Shown: in pieces, positions 48,442 through 57,351 of the stretch
How positions within the stretch are numbered: the stretch's first letter is position 1
Layout of the letters: every line of letters starts with the position of its first letter
Assembly: GCA_963824105.1 (NCBI GenBank)
Contig: CAWGNN010000011.1
Span: 248,001-312,000, forward strand
Length of the DNA: 64,000 nucleotides
Direction: 5' to 3'
From: CAWDVB01 sp963824105
GTDB lineage: Bacteria > Actinomycetota > Actinomycetes > Propionibacteriales > Nocardioidaceae
Notes under the pieces: model-generated
The model's input: the letters and a program-made list of their open reading frames with translations, nothing else
What the model was told of the DNA's origin: nothing
The model's database searches: none
Made by a program: the position numbers and the translations under genes

Positions 48442-48568
48442 AGAACCCCGTGGAGGTAAGGCCCCGTTGAGGGGGATCGGTGAGGCTCCAGGAGCATCTG
48501 GGGAACTCTCGAACCGCTCGACGCCCTCGCTTATCGCAGTCCTGTACCGACCATCCGCGGGAGTTCCT

Positions 48569-50284
48569 TTGGCCGGAGCCCAGCCCCCGAAGCATTTGTT
48601 CGTGACCGGAGGAGTCGCCTCCTCGCTGGGGAAGGGGCTCACCGCCTCCTCGCTGGGGAGCCTGCTCAAGGCACGCGGGCTTCGGGTCACCATGCAGAAG
48701 CTCGACCCCTACCTCAACGTCGATCCCGGGACGATGAACCCGTTCCAGCACGGCGAGGTGTTCGTCACCGATGACGGCGCCGAGACCGACCTGGACATCG
48801 GCCACTACGAGCGCTTCCTGGACACCAACCTCTCCGGCTTCGCCAACGTGACCACCGGTCAGGTCTACTCCAACGTGATCGCGCGGGAGCGTCGTGGTGA
48901 CTACCTCGGGGACACGGTCCAGGTGATTCCGCACATCACCAATGAGATCAAGGACCGAATTCGGGCCATGGACACCGAGGACGTGGACATTGTCATCACC
49001 GAGATCGGTGGCACGGTCGGTGACATCGAGTCGCTCCCCTTCCTCGAGGCCGCACGCCAGGTGCGCCACGACGTCGGCCGGGAGAACTGCTTCTTCCTGC
49101 ACGTCTCGCTCGTGCCCTACATGGCCCCGTCGGGCGAGCTGAAGACGAAGCCGACCCAGCACTCGGTCGCGGCGCTGCGCTCGATCGGCATCCAGCCCGA
49201 CGCCATCGTCTGCCGGGCCGATCGCCCGATCCCGGAGGCGGTCAAGCGCAAGATCTCGATGATGTGCGATGTCGACTCCGAGGCCGTGGTGGCTGCCGTC
49301 GACGCTCCGTCCATCTACGACATCCCGAAGGTGCTGCACACCGAGGGGCTCGACGCCTACGTCGTACGACGGCTGGGTCTGGCCTTCCGAGATGTCGACT
49401 GGACCCGCTGGGACGACCTGCTGCACCGGGTGCACCACCCGAAGGAGGAGGTCACCGTCGCCCTGGTCGGCAAGTACATCGACCTCCACGACGCCTACCT
49501 GTCGGTTGCCGAGGCGCTCCGAGCCGGAGGATTCGCCCACGAGGCGAAGGTGAACATCGAGTGGGTTGCCTCCGACGACTGTGAGACCCGCGAGGGAGCG
49601 GCGCGGGAGCTCTCCGAAGTCGACGCTGTCTGCGTTCCGGGCGGTTTCGGGATCCGGGGGATCGACGGCAAGATCGGAGCTCTGGAGTACGCGCGGACAC
49701 ACGGGATCCCCACGCTGGGGCTCTGCCTGGGGCTGCAGTGCATGGTGATCGAGTACGCCCGTCACGAGCTTGGGATGCCCGACGCGGCCTCGACCGAGTT
49801 CGATCCGCAGTGCGCCGAGCCGGTGATCGCGACGATGGCCGAGCAGGAGGCGTTCGTCGAGGGAGCGGGCGACCTCGGCGGGACGATGCGGTTGGGTCTG
49901 TACCCCGCCGTGCTGGCCGAGGGGAGCATCGTTGCTGAGGCCTATGGCACCACGCGGGTCGAAGAGCGGCATCGGCACCGCTACGAGGTGAACAACTCCT
50001 ATCGCGAGCGGTTGGAGAAGTCCGGACTCGTCTTCTCGGGGACCTCGCCGGACGGCACTCTGGTCGAGTTCGTCGAGCTGCCTCGGGAGGTGCACCCGTA
50101 CTACGTCTCCACCCAGGCCCACCCGGAGCTCAAGTCCCGGCCCACCAAGCCCCACCCGCTGTTCGTGGGACTGGTCGGTGCCGCCATCGCCCGTCAGAAG
50201 GAGCTTCGGATCCCCCTGGACGAGACCGGCCTTCGGCGCGAGGATTCCGACGAGAGCGATCTCGCGGTGAGCGCCGAGGCCTGA
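48569..50284 (+). CDS. pyrG: CTP synthase
   Basis: Makes CTP from UTP, ATP and glutamine; 571 aa. Start at TTG 48569, 5 nt after GGGAG, since the conserved sequence begins right after it (PPKHLFVTGGVASSLGKGLTASSLG). Synthetase motifs include DPGTMNPFQHGEVFV and ITEIGGTVGDIES; the glutaminase has the nucleophile cysteine in LGLCLGLQCMV and catalytic His/Glu in TQAHPELKSRP. Upstream in-frame codons back to 48467 are not conserved. Confidence 0.95.
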   Translation: MAGAQPPKHLFVTGGVASSLGKGLTASSLGSLLKARGLRVTMQKLDPYLNVDPGTMNPFQHGEVFVTDDGAETDLDIGHYERFLDTNLSGFANVTTGQVYSNVIARERRGDYLGDTVQVIPHITNEIKDRIRAMDTEDVDIVITEIGGTVGDIESLPFLEAARQVRHDVGRENCFFLHVSLVPYMAPSGELKTKPTQHSVAALRSIGIQPDAIVCRADRPIPEAVKRKISMMCDVDSEAVVAAVDAPSIYDIPKVLHTEGLDAYVVRRLGLAFRDVDWTRWDDLLHRVHHPKEEVTVALVGKYIDLHDAYLSVAEALRAGGFAHEAKVNIEWVASDDCETREGAARELSEVDAVCVPGGFGIRGIDGKIGALEYARTHGIPTLGLCLGLQCMVIEYARHELGMPDAASTEFDPQCAEPVIATMAEQEAFVEGAGDLGGTMRLGLYPAVLAEGSIVAEAYGTTRVEERHRHRYEVNNSYRERLEKSGLVFSGTSPDGTLVEFVELPREVHPYYVSTQAHPELKSRPTKPHPLFVGLVGAAIARQKELRIPLDETGLRREDSDESDLAVSAEA

Positions 50285-50285
50285 G

Positions 50286-50876
50286 GTGGACCAGGAGCCG
50301 TTGCGAGATCAGCCGGAGCGCTGGGAGGTGCGCTCCACCGAGGAGGTCTGGAGCGGTCAGGCGCCCTTCTCGGTCCGGCGGGACCTGATCGTGGCTCCGG
50401 GCTCCGACGAGGAGTTCGGACGGCTGGTCATCGAGCACCCCGGCGCCGTGGTGATCCTCGCGATCGACACGCAGGAGCGAGCCCTGGTGCTGTCGCAGTA
50501 CCGCCATCCGGTCGGGCGTCGCCTGATCGAGCTGCCGGCCGGCGTCCTCGACGTCCCGGGGGAGGAGCCCGTGGTCACCGCGCAACGGGAGCTGGTCGAG
50601 GAGGCCGGGGTCCGAGCTGCCCGCTGGGCCCACCTGTTGTCGGTGTACTCATCGCCGGGGCTCAGCTCGGAGCTGATCCACTACTTCCTGGCCGAGGGAC
50701 TGGTGGAGGTCCCTGACCGTGACGGCTACCAGCCGGTCCACGAGGAGGCCCAGATGACGCAGCACTGGGTCCCGGTGGCGGATCTGGTCCGGGAAGCGAT
50801 GTCAGGCCGCCTCGAGGACGGGCCGTTGGTGCAGGCCATCTCGGCCTATGCGCTCCTCAGGGCGGCTTCGGAGTAG
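50286..50876 (+). CDS. NUDIX hydrolase, ADP-ribose pyrophosphatase-like
   Basis: 196 aa from a GTG, 1 nt after the pyrG stop. The Nudix box is PAGVLDVPGEEPVVTAQRELVEEAGV, in the ADP-ribose pyrophosphatase style. SQYRHPVGRRLIELPAG precedes it. Same pyrG-nudix-xerD neighbourhood as M. tuberculosis, here with ald inserted. Actual nucleotide substrate unproven. Confidence 0.9.
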   Translation: MDQEPLRDQPERWEVRSTEEVWSGQAPFSVRRDLIVAPGSDEEFGRLVIEHPGAVVILAIDTQERALVLSQYRHPVGRRLIELPAGVLDVPGEEPVVTAQRELVEEAGVRAARWAHLLSVYSSPGLSSELIHYFLAEGLVEVPDRDGYQPVHEEAQMTQHWVPVADLVREAMSGRLEDGPLVQAISAYALLRAASE

Positions 50877-50930
50877 GCTCGGCCCGTCGTTCCGCCGGGA
50901 CGACGCACGGACAGAAAGAGATGTGAACCG

Positions 50931-52046
50931 ATGAAGGTCGGCGTCCCCAAAGAGGTCAAGAACAACGAGTACCGCGTCGCCTGCACCCCCTCGGGTGTGC
51001 ACGAGCTCGTACGCCACGGTCACGAGGTCTACGTCGAGGCCGAGGCCGGCCTCGGCTCCTCGATCACCGATGACGAGTACGTCGCTGCTGGCGCGAAGAT
51101 TCTCCCCACCGCTGACGACGTCTGGGGCACCGGAGACCTGATCCTGAAGGTCAAGGAGCCCATCGAGGTCGAGTACCACCGCATGCGCGAGGGCCAGGTC
51201 CTTTTCACCTACCTCCACCTCGCCGCGTCCCGCGGCTGCACCGACGCGCTCCTCGAGCGCGGGGTCACCGGGATCGCCTATGAGACCGTTCAGACCCCGG
51301 ACGGGGCACTGCCGCTGCTCGCCCCGATGAGCGAGGTGGCCGGACGGATCGCTCCGCAGGCTGGCGCCTACCACTTGATGCGCGCCGGCGGAGGCCGGGG
51401 CGTGCTCCTGGGGGGTGTATCGGGCGTGTACGCCGCGAAGGTCGTGGTCATCGGCGCAGGCGTCTCCGGCATCAACGCGGCCGCCATCGCGCTGGGCATG
51501 CAGGCCGAGGTGCTGCTCCTCGACCGCAACGTCGACCGGCTCCGGCAGGCCGACCGGATCTACCAGGGGCACCTTCAGACTGTCTCGTCGAACACCTACG
51601 AGGTCGAGAAGGCGGTACTCGACGCCGACCTGGTCATTGGGGCGGTCCTCGTGCCAGGCGCGAAGGCCCCGACCCTCATCTCCAACGAGCTGGTCAGCAG
51701 GATGAAGCCGGGCTCGGTCCTCGTCGACATCTCCATCGACCAGGGTGGCTGCTTCGAGGACTCGCGGCCCACCACACACGCCGATCCGGTCTACCCGGTG
51801 CACAACTCGCTGTTCTACTGCGTGGCGAACATGCCCGGAGCGGTGCCGCACACCTCCACCTACGCGTTGACCAACGTGACCATGCCCTATGCCCTCTCGC
51901 TGGCCGACAAGGGCTGGAAGCAGGCACTGCGCGACGACCACTCGCTCGCTCTGGGCCTGAACACCCATGCCGGCGAACTGGTCTACGCCCCGGTGGCTGA
52001 GGCACACCAGATGTCGAGTCTGAGCCTCGACGCCGTGCTGGCCTGA
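50931..52046 (+). CDS. ald: Alanine dehydrogenase
   Basis: NAD-dependent interconversion of alanine with pyruvate and ammonia; 371 aa. Begins MKVGVPKEVKNNEYRVACTP; NAD fold VVVIGAGVSGINAAAIALGMQAEVLLLDRN; active site region RMKPGSVLVDISIDQGGCFEDSRPTTH. A hairpin CGTCGTTCC/GGGACGACG (about 50888-50908) lies in the leader. The 14-nt sequence at its 3' end (52021-52034) is repeated at 52044-52057 just after the stop, a small local duplication. Confidence 0.96.
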   Translation: MKVGVPKEVKNNEYRVACTPSGVHELVRHGHEVYVEAEAGLGSSITDDEYVAAGAKILPTADDVWGTGDLILKVKEPIEVEYHRMREGQVLFTYLHLAASRGCTDALLERGVTGIAYETVQTPDGALPLLAPMSEVAGRIAPQAGAYHLMRAGGGRGVLLGGVSGVYAAKVVVIGAGVSGINAAAIALGMQAEVLLLDRNVDRLRQADRIYQGHLQTVSSNTYEVEKAVLDADLVIGAVLVPGAKAPTLISNELVSRMKPGSVLVDISIDQGGCFEDSRPTTHADPVYPVHNSLFYCVANMPGAVPHTSTYALTNVTMPYALSLADKGWKQALRDDHSLALGLNTHAGELVYAPVAEAHQMSSLSLDAVLA

Positions 52047-52104
52047 GCCTCGACGCCAGGCCCAGGTGAGCCCCCAGAGCACGAGCGATTAGAGACTGAG
52101 CCCA

Positions 52105-53043
52105 GTGCCCGCTGCGACCCCAACCGCGTTGCAGCGGGCACTGCGCACGTACCTGGACCATCTTGCGGTGGAGCGCGGCCTGGCGAACAACACCTTGTCC
52201 TCCTACCGGCGGGACCTGAACCGGTATGACGCCTACTTGGCGGCCGCGGGCATTGATGACCTCGACCAGGTGAGCGAGCGCCAGGTCGAGGCGTTCCTGG
52301 CCGGATTGCGCGAGGGCGACGCCGAGCACTCCGCCCTCTCCGCTGCCTCCGCGGCCCGCTGCCTGGTGGCGGTGCGGGGCCTGCACCGGTTCGCGCTCCG
52401 AGAGGGGCTGACCAGCGACGATGTGGCCGGCGGGGTGAAGCCGCCGGCGCCGGCCAAGCGGCTGCCGAAGGCGCTGCCGTTTGAGCACGTCGAACGGATC
52501 CTCGAAGCTTCGGGCGCAGCGGGCACGGTGCTGGCGATCCGTGACCGGGCGCTGCTCGAGCTCCTCTACGGCACCGGGGCCAGGATCTCCGAGGCAGTCG
52601 GCCTGGATGTCGACGACGTCGACCTGGAGAGCCGCACGGTGCGACTGCTGGGCAAGGGAGGCAAGGAGCGCGTCGTGCCCCTCGGCTCCTTCGCGGCCGA
52701 AGCTGTGGCCGCCTACCGCACCCGGGCCCGAGGCCAGTTGGCGGGGCACGGCCCTGGCACGCCGGCCCTGTTCCTCAACGCCCGAGGCGGTCGTCTCAGC
52801 CGGCAGAGCGCCTGGACGATCCTTACCCGCACCGCCCGCAGGGCGGGGGTGACGGCCGAGGTCTCGCCGCACACCCTGCGGCACTCGTTCGCCACCCACC
52901 TGCTGGACGGCGGCGCCGATGTCCGGGTGGTGCAGGAGCTCCTGGGTCACGCTTCGGTCACCACCACGCAGGTGTACACGCTGGTCACGGTGGACCGGCT
53001 GCGTGAGGTGTATGCCGCGGCCCATCCACGCGCGCGGGACTGA
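52105..53043 (+). CDS. xerD: Tyrosine recombinase XerD
   Basis: 312 aa. N-terminal SAM-like DNA-binding domain (LRTYLDHLAVERGLANNTLSSYRRDLNRYDAYL), C-terminal catalytic domain with R in LYGTGARISEAVGLDVDDVDL, HTLRHSFATHLLDGGADVRVVQELLGHASVTTTQVYT (H-x2-R, H and the nucleophile Tyr). Resolves chromosome dimers at dif with XerC. No dif is seen nearby. GTG start without clear SD. Confidence 0.94.
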   Translation: MPAATPTALQRALRTYLDHLAVERGLANNTLSSYRRDLNRYDAYLAAAGIDDLDQVSERQVEAFLAGLREGDAEHSALSAASAARCLVAVRGLHRFALREGLTSDDVAGGVKPPAPAKRLPKALPFEHVERILEASGAAGTVLAIRDRALLELLYGTGARISEAVGLDVDDVDLESRTVRLLGKGGKERVVPLGSFAAEAVAAYRTRARGQLAGHGPGTPALFLNARGGRLSRQSAWTILTRTARRAGVTAEVSPHTLRHSFATHLLDGGADVRVVQELLGHASVTTTQVYTLVTVDRLREVYAAAHPRARD

Positions 53044-53203
53044 TCCGGAGGCGCCGTCCGCGACGAGAAGGGACGGCCTCGGCGCGCCTTCGCGATAGTG
53101 GCTCGTTCTGCGGCTTTACTGGTCGTGTTCTCCTGGCGAGGCTTCGCCACGAGCGCAGCGGGTGCCAAGATCGAGTCCGGCATCAGCGGAGCCCGTGGCG
53201 AGT

Positions 53204-53232
53204 TTGAGGCAGGTTGAGTAAGCCCATAGAGT
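53204..53232 (+). promoter_or_regulatory. Promoter of the parA-scpAB operon
   Basis: TTGAGG (53204-53209), 17-nt spacer, TAGAGT (53227-53232); start expected near 53239, about 65 nt before the parA GTG. The rest of the 53044-53303 gap shows only short hairpins. Confidence 0.6.
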
Positions 53233-53303
53233 CGCCGAGTCGCGCGGCGACTGTCGACCGCTCGACGTCCTGCGCAGCACGGTCAGCGAGGAGAGGTGCC
53301 GAC

Positions 53304-54335
53304 GTGGACGCTCACATGGGGTACGGATCCGCAGCCCCCGAGATGCCGCCGGCGGCCCCGCCCCGGCCCGCATCGCGTGGCGAGTCCGACGAGACACCTG
53401 CCGGTGTCCCGGTTCCCTTCCCGGCCCGTGCGGAGTCTCCGGAAGTGGCCGACGAGGGGGCGAAGGTGGAGAGCAGCGAACCTGCCAAGAAGGGCCGTAT
53501 GGGACCGACCGGCCGTCCCTTCCCGCACCTGCCCGACCCGAGTCCGGTGACCGCGCACGGGAACGCCCGGATCATCGCGTTGTGCAACCAGAAGGGCGGG
53601 GTGGGCAAGACCACCACCACCATCAATCTGGGGGCCTCACTCGCCGAGTTCGGCCGCAAGGTGCTGCTCGTCGACTTCGACCCTCAGGGCTCCTTGTCGG
53701 TGGGTCTTGGCCTCAACCCCAATGACATCGGCATGTCGGTCTACAACCTCGTGATGGAGCCAGGCGTGACACTCGAGGACGTCATCGTCCCGAGCGGTGT
53801 GCCCGGCATGGACCTGCTGCCCTCGAACATCGACCTCTCCGCTGCCGAGGTGCAGCTGGTCGGAGAGGTCGCCCGCGAGCAGGCGCTCGCCCGCGTGCTG
53901 GCTCCGGCCGCCGCGACGTACGACGTGATCCTGATCGACTGCCAGCCCAGCCTGGGCCTGCTCACCGTCAACGCGCTCACGGCTTCGGACGGCGTCATCG
54001 TCCCTCTGGAGTGCGAGTACTTCGCGCTGCGCGGCGTGGCCCTCCTGACCAACACCATCGAGAAGGTCAAGCAGCGGCTCAATCCGCGCCTCACGATCGA
54101 CGGGATGCTCGGCACCATGTTCGACAGCCGGACTCTGCACGACCGGGAGGTCCTGGAGCGACTGGTTGAGGCCTGGGGAGACACGGTCTTCCACACGGTC
54201 ATCCGGCGCACGGTGAAGTTCTCGGACTCGACGGTGGCGGGGGAGCCCATCACGAGCTTCGCGTCGAAATCGACCGGTGCCGAGGCGTACCGCTCGCTCG
54301 CCAAGGAGGTGGCCGCTCGGTGTCTCGACGGGTAA
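53304..54335 (+). CDS. ParA-family ATPase linked to scpAB
   Basis: 343 aa from the GTG at 53304, 7-8 nt after AGGAGAGG. The first ~85 residues are Pro/Ala/Glu-rich and probably disordered. The ATPase has the deviant Walker A KGGVGKT (97-103), KVLLVDFDPQGSLSVGLG and VILIDCQPSLGLLTVNAL. It is the ParA-like gene that precedes scpA in actinobacteria (Rv1708 in M. tuberculosis), not the oriC-linked parA; no parB follows. Role presumably in chromosome organisation. Confidence 0.9.
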   Translation: MDAHMGYGSAAPEMPPAAPPRPASRGESDETPAGVPVPFPARAESPEVADEGAKVESSEPAKKGRMGPTGRPFPHLPDPSPVTAHGNARIIALCNQKGGVGKTTTTINLGASLAEFGRKVLLVDFDPQGSLSVGLGLNPNDIGMSVYNLVMEPGVTLEDVIVPSGVPGMDLLPSNIDLSAAEVQLVGEVAREQALARVLAPAAATYDVILIDCQPSLGLLTVNALTASDGVIVPLECEYFALRGVALLTNTIEKVKQRLNPRLTIDGMLGTMFDSRTLHDREVLERLVEAWGDTVFHTVIRRTVKFSDSTVAGEPITSFASKSTGAEAYRSLAKEVAARCLDG

Positions 54336-54649
54336 GGATGCCCGAGGCCGACGACCTCTTCCGGCCGACCGCTGACGAGCCCGCGAAGGAGTCCGGAGCC
54401 CAAGCCCCGGCCGAGAGCGGCGATGCGCCCGGGGCCAGTGGCCGGGTCAAGCACGACGAGAAGATCACCGTCTACGTCACCTTCTCGGAGCTCACCGCGG
54501 TTGAGCAGGCGCGGCTCGCGCTACGCGCTGAGTTCGGCGTCGCGGCCGATCGCGGCCGACTGGTGCGTACCGCCATCGCGTTGGCTCTGTCCGATCTGGA
54601 GGAGAACGGCGCCAATAGCGAGCTTGTCCGGCGCCTGACCGAGTCATGA
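54320..54649 (+). CDS. Small ribbon-helix-helix-like protein between parA and scpA
   Basis: 109 aa. GTG start 9 nt after AAGGAGGT, overlapping parA by 16 nt; ends in ATGA with scpA. A disordered N-terminus (residues 1-45) leads into KITVYVTFSEL (beta strand), a helix (TAVEQARLALRAEFG), DRGRLVRTAIALALSDLEENG (second helix): the beta-alpha-alpha order of ribbon-helix-helix DNA-binding proteins. RHH proteins (ParG, omega) are centromere-binding partners of ParA in plasmids. The RHH call is by pattern only. Confidence 0.65.
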   Translation: MSRRVRMPEADDLFRPTADEPAKESGAQAPAESGDAPGASGRVKHDEKITVYVTFSELTAVEQARLALRAEFGVAADRGRLVRTAIALALSDLEENGANSELVRRLTES

Positions 54650-55542
54650 CGCCTCCTGCTGACGCCCTCTCCGACGTCGGAGAGGCCGAATCCGCGGGGA
54701 GCGCGTCCTTCGCGGTGCGCCTGGACAACTTCGAGGGCCCGTTCGACCTGCTGCTCAGCCTGATCGCCAAGCACAAGCTCGACGTCACAGAGGTGGCGCT
54801 GTCGAAGGTCACCGACGAGTTCATCGCGCACATCCGTGCGTCGGGCGCCGAGTGGGACCTGGACCAGACCACGAACTTCCTGGTGGTGGCCTCGACCTTG
54901 CTTGATCTCAAGGCCGCGCGCCTGCTCCCGCAGGGAGACGTCGAGGACGAGGACGATCTGGCGCTCTTGGAGGCGCGGGATCTGCTCTTCGCCCGGTTGC
55001 TCCAGTACCGCGCCTTCAAGCTGGTCGCGGGCGTGCTTGCCTCCCGGCTGGCCGCGGAGGAGCGGCGCTTCCCCCGGGCGGTCGGCTTGGAGGACCGCTT
55101 CGCCACGCTCCTCCCCGAGGTGCTCATCGGACTCGGGCTCGAGGAGTTCGCCGGGCTGGCACGGCAGGCGATGGAGCCCAAACCGGTCCTCGAGGTCTCC
55201 TTCGCCCACCTTCATGCGCCGACTGTCTCGGTGAAGGAGCAGGCCGTGCTGGTGGTCGAGCGGCTTCGCCGTTCGGGGACGATGACCTTCCGTGCCCTGT
55301 GCGCCGACACCACCGAGGTAGTGGTCAAGGTCGCACGCTTCCTGGCCCTGCTAGAGCTTTTCCGGGAGGGTGCCGTGGCCTTCGACCAGATGTCGGCGCT
55401 GACCGAGCTGACCGTCCGCTGGACCGGCTCCGAGGCGGGCGAGATCGATATCACCGACGAGTTCGACGGGAGCGCAGGCGAGCAACCCGCCGACCAACCT
55501 GCACCGCCTGAGGAGGAGGGCACTGATGAGCGAGACAGCTGA
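54646..55542 (+). CDS. scpA: Segregation and condensation protein A
   Basis: Kleisin subunit of the SMC-ScpAB condensin; 298 aa. N-terminal FAVRLDNFEGPFDLLLSLIAKHKLDVTEVALSKVTDEFI is diagnostic; the winged-helix C-terminus (TMTFRALCADTTEVVVKVARFLALLELFREGAVAFDQ) binds the SMC head. Overlaps scpB by 17 nt. Confidence 0.95.
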   Translation: MTPPADALSDVGEAESAGSASFAVRLDNFEGPFDLLLSLIAKHKLDVTEVALSKVTDEFIAHIRASGAEWDLDQTTNFLVVASTLLDLKAARLLPQGDVEDEDDLALLEARDLLFARLLQYRAFKLVAGVLASRLAAEERRFPRAVGLEDRFATLLPEVLIGLGLEEFAGLARQAMEPKPVLEVSFAHLHAPTVSVKEQAVLVVERLRRSGTMTFRALCADTTEVVVKVARFLALLELFREGAVAFDQMSALTELTVRWTGSEAGEIDITDEFDGSAGEQPADQPAPPEEEGTDERDS

Positions 55543-56146
55543 TTCCGCCGCGGGCGAGGCACTCGCGATCCCGCTGGGCGACCTGCGCCCGGCTCTCGAG
55601 GCGGTCCTGATGGTGAGCGACCAGCCGCTGGACCATCTGGTCCTGGCCACCGCTGTGGGCTACCCGGCAGCGGACGTCCTCACCGCTTTGGAGGGGCTGG
55701 CCCAGGAGTACGCCGAGCAGGGCCGCGGCTTCGAGCTGCGGAACGTCGCCGGAGGATGGCGGTTCTACACCCGCGAGGAGTTCGCCCCGGCCGTCGAGCG
55801 CTTCGTCCTCGAGGGCCAGCAGGCCCGGTTGACCCAGGCCGCACTCGAGACCCTGGCGGTCGTCGCCTACAAGCAGCCGGTGAGCCGGGCGCGCGTCTCC
55901 GCGATCCGCGGTGTGAACGTCGACGGAGTGATGCGCACTCTGGTCACGCGAGGCTTGGTCGAGGAGGCCGGAACCGACGAGCACAGCCACGCCATCCTCT
56001 ACCGGACGACCAGCTACTTCCTGGAGCGGATCGGGATCGGCTCGCTGGCGGAGCTCCCGGAGCTGGCTCCGTTCCTGCCTGATATGGAGGACATCGAGGA
56101 TCCCGACGAGCACGTGGCGGAGTCGGCCGAGGGAACGTCGGTGTGA
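55526..56146 (+). CDS. scpB: Segregation and condensation protein B
   Basis: 206 aa, two winged-helix domains (PALEAVLMVSDQPLDHLVLATAVGY and QARLTQAALETLAVVAYKQPVSRARVSAIRGVNVDGVMRTLVTRGLVEE). Works with ScpA and SMC. ATG within the scpA end; its stop overlaps rluB. Confidence 0.95.
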   Translation: MSETADSAAGEALAIPLGDLRPALEAVLMVSDQPLDHLVLATAVGYPAADVLTALEGLAQEYAEQGRGFELRNVAGGWRFYTREEFAPAVERFVLEGQQARLTQAALETLAVVAYKQPVSRARVSAIRGVNVDGVMRTLVTRGLVEEAGTDEHSHAILYRTTSYFLERIGIGSLAELPELAPFLPDMEDIEDPDEHVAESAEGTSV

Positions 56147-56889
56147 CCGGACCCTCCGCGGATGACGGCCTGGTCCGTTTGCAGAAGCTTCTCGCCGAGT
56201 CCGGAGTCGCGAGCCGGCGCCGATGCGAGGAGCTCATGCTGGCCGGATCGGTGGAGGTGGACGGTGAGATCGTCACCCGCCTCGGCACCAAGGTGGACCC
56301 ACGCACGGCGGTCATCCGGGTCGACGGACGCCGTCTTCCGCCCCGCACCGACCGGGTCTATTTCGCTCTGAACAAGCCGCGCGGTGTCGTCTCGACCATG
56401 AAGGACCCCGAAGGGCGGCGGTGCCTCGCCGACCTGCTGGCGGACCGGCCCGAGCGGCTGTTCCACGTCGGGCGGCTCGACACCGACACCGACGGGCTGA
56501 TCCTGCTCACCAACGACGGGGACTTCGCCCAGAAGGTCGCCCACCCGTCGTACGAGCTGGACAAGACCTACGTGGCGGAGGTCGAGGGAGTGGTGAGGAA
56601 CAAGATCCTGGGAGAGCTGACAGCCGGCATCCAGCTCGAGGACGGGCCCATCGCCGTGGACAGCATCCGGGTGGTCTCCAAGGCGCCCGGGAGGACGATC
56701 GTGGAGCTGGTGATCCATGAGGGACGCAATCGGATCGTGCGGCGGATGATGGACGCGGTGGGCCATCCGGTGATCCGGCTGACCCGCACCCGGATCGGTC
56801 CGGTGCCGTTGCAGGGGCTTCGTTCGGGGCAGCTGCGTGACCTGACGACGGAGGAGCTCGGCACGCTCCTCGACGCAGCGGAGCTCTAG
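56143..56889 (+). CDS. rluB: rRNA pseudouridine synthase RluB/RsuA family
   Basis: 248 aa from a GTG. N-terminal S4 domain (RLQKLLAESGVASRRRCEELMLAGSVEVDG), then the RsuA-family catalytic GRLDTDTDGLILLTNDGDF (catalytic Asp). Predicted to modify 23S rRNA. Standard scpA-scpB-rluB-cmk-der order. Confidence 0.93.
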   Translation: MTGPSADDGLVRLQKLLAESGVASRRRCEELMLAGSVEVDGEIVTRLGTKVDPRTAVIRVDGRRLPPRTDRVYFALNKPRGVVSTMKDPEGRRCLADLLADRPERLFHVGRLDTDTDGLILLTNDGDFAQKVAHPSYELDKTYVAEVEGVVRNKILGELTAGIQLEDGPIAVDSIRVVSKAPGRTIVELVIHEGRNRIVRRMMDAVGHPVIRLTRTRIGPVPLQGLRSGQLRDLTTEELGTLLDAAEL

Positions 56890-56955
56890 CGCCCTCGCGG
56901 ACGGCTAGGGTTTGCCGGAAGGCATGCTGAGGGGCTGAGGGAAGGGGCGACGACC

Positions 56956-57351
56956 TTGTCGGTGCGTGCGGTTCGCGGAGCGACTCAGCTCGAGGCGGAC
57001 GACCGTGATCATCTGCTGGAGCGGGTTGCGGAGATGGTCACCGGCGTGATGAGCGCCAACGACCTGTCCGTCGACGACTTCATCAGCATCATCTTCACCT
57101 CGACCCCTGACCTGGTCTCGGAGTTCCCCGCGTACGCCGCGCGGCGGCTGGGCTTCGTCGACGTTCCCCTCGTGTGCGCCAGGGAGCTCGACGTCGCTGG
57201 AGCCATGCCCCGGGTCGTCCGGATGATGGCCCACATCGAGACCGATCTGGACCGGCAATCGATCACCCACGTCTACCTTCACGGCGCCGCGAGCCTGCGT
57301 CGCGACCTCAACCGGGTGCACGCGGTGCCCGATGCAGGGGAGGAGGGGTGA
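56956..57351 (+). CDS. aroH: Chorismate mutase, AroH class
   Basis: 131 aa. SVRAVRGATQLEADDRDHLLERVAEMVTGVMSANDL and TSTPDLVSEFPAYAARRLGFVDVPLVCARELDV match the monofunctional AroH fold (trimeric alpha/beta barrel, active-site Arg and Glu/Cys regions), not AroQ. TTG start. Coupled to prephenate dehydrogenase, making a short tyrosine-branch unit. Confidence 0.93.
   Translation: MSVRAVRGATQLEADDRDHLLERVAEMVTGVMSANDLSVDDFISIIFTSTPDLVSEFPAYAARRLGFVDVPLVCARELDVAGAMPRVVRMMAHIETDLDRQSITHVYLHGAASLRRDLNRVHAVPDAGEEG

Noticed and set aside
48467..48569. Longer N-terminus for CTP synthase
   Set aside because: The extra 34 residues are not family-like, and TTG 48569 has a well-placed GGGAG.
48440..50155. 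571-aa minus-strand open frame
   Set aside because: Exact antisense shadow of pyrG caused by high GC at third codon positions.
53214..53303. TTG start for the ParA gene at 53214
   Set aside because: It overlaps the promoter -35/-10 (53204-53232) and lacks an SD; GTG 53304 has AGGAGAGG.
53214..56146. Replication-origin region suggested by parA
   Set aside because: No parB, dnaA, gidB or DnaA-box cluster; this ParA belongs to the scpAB cluster known from other actinobacteria.
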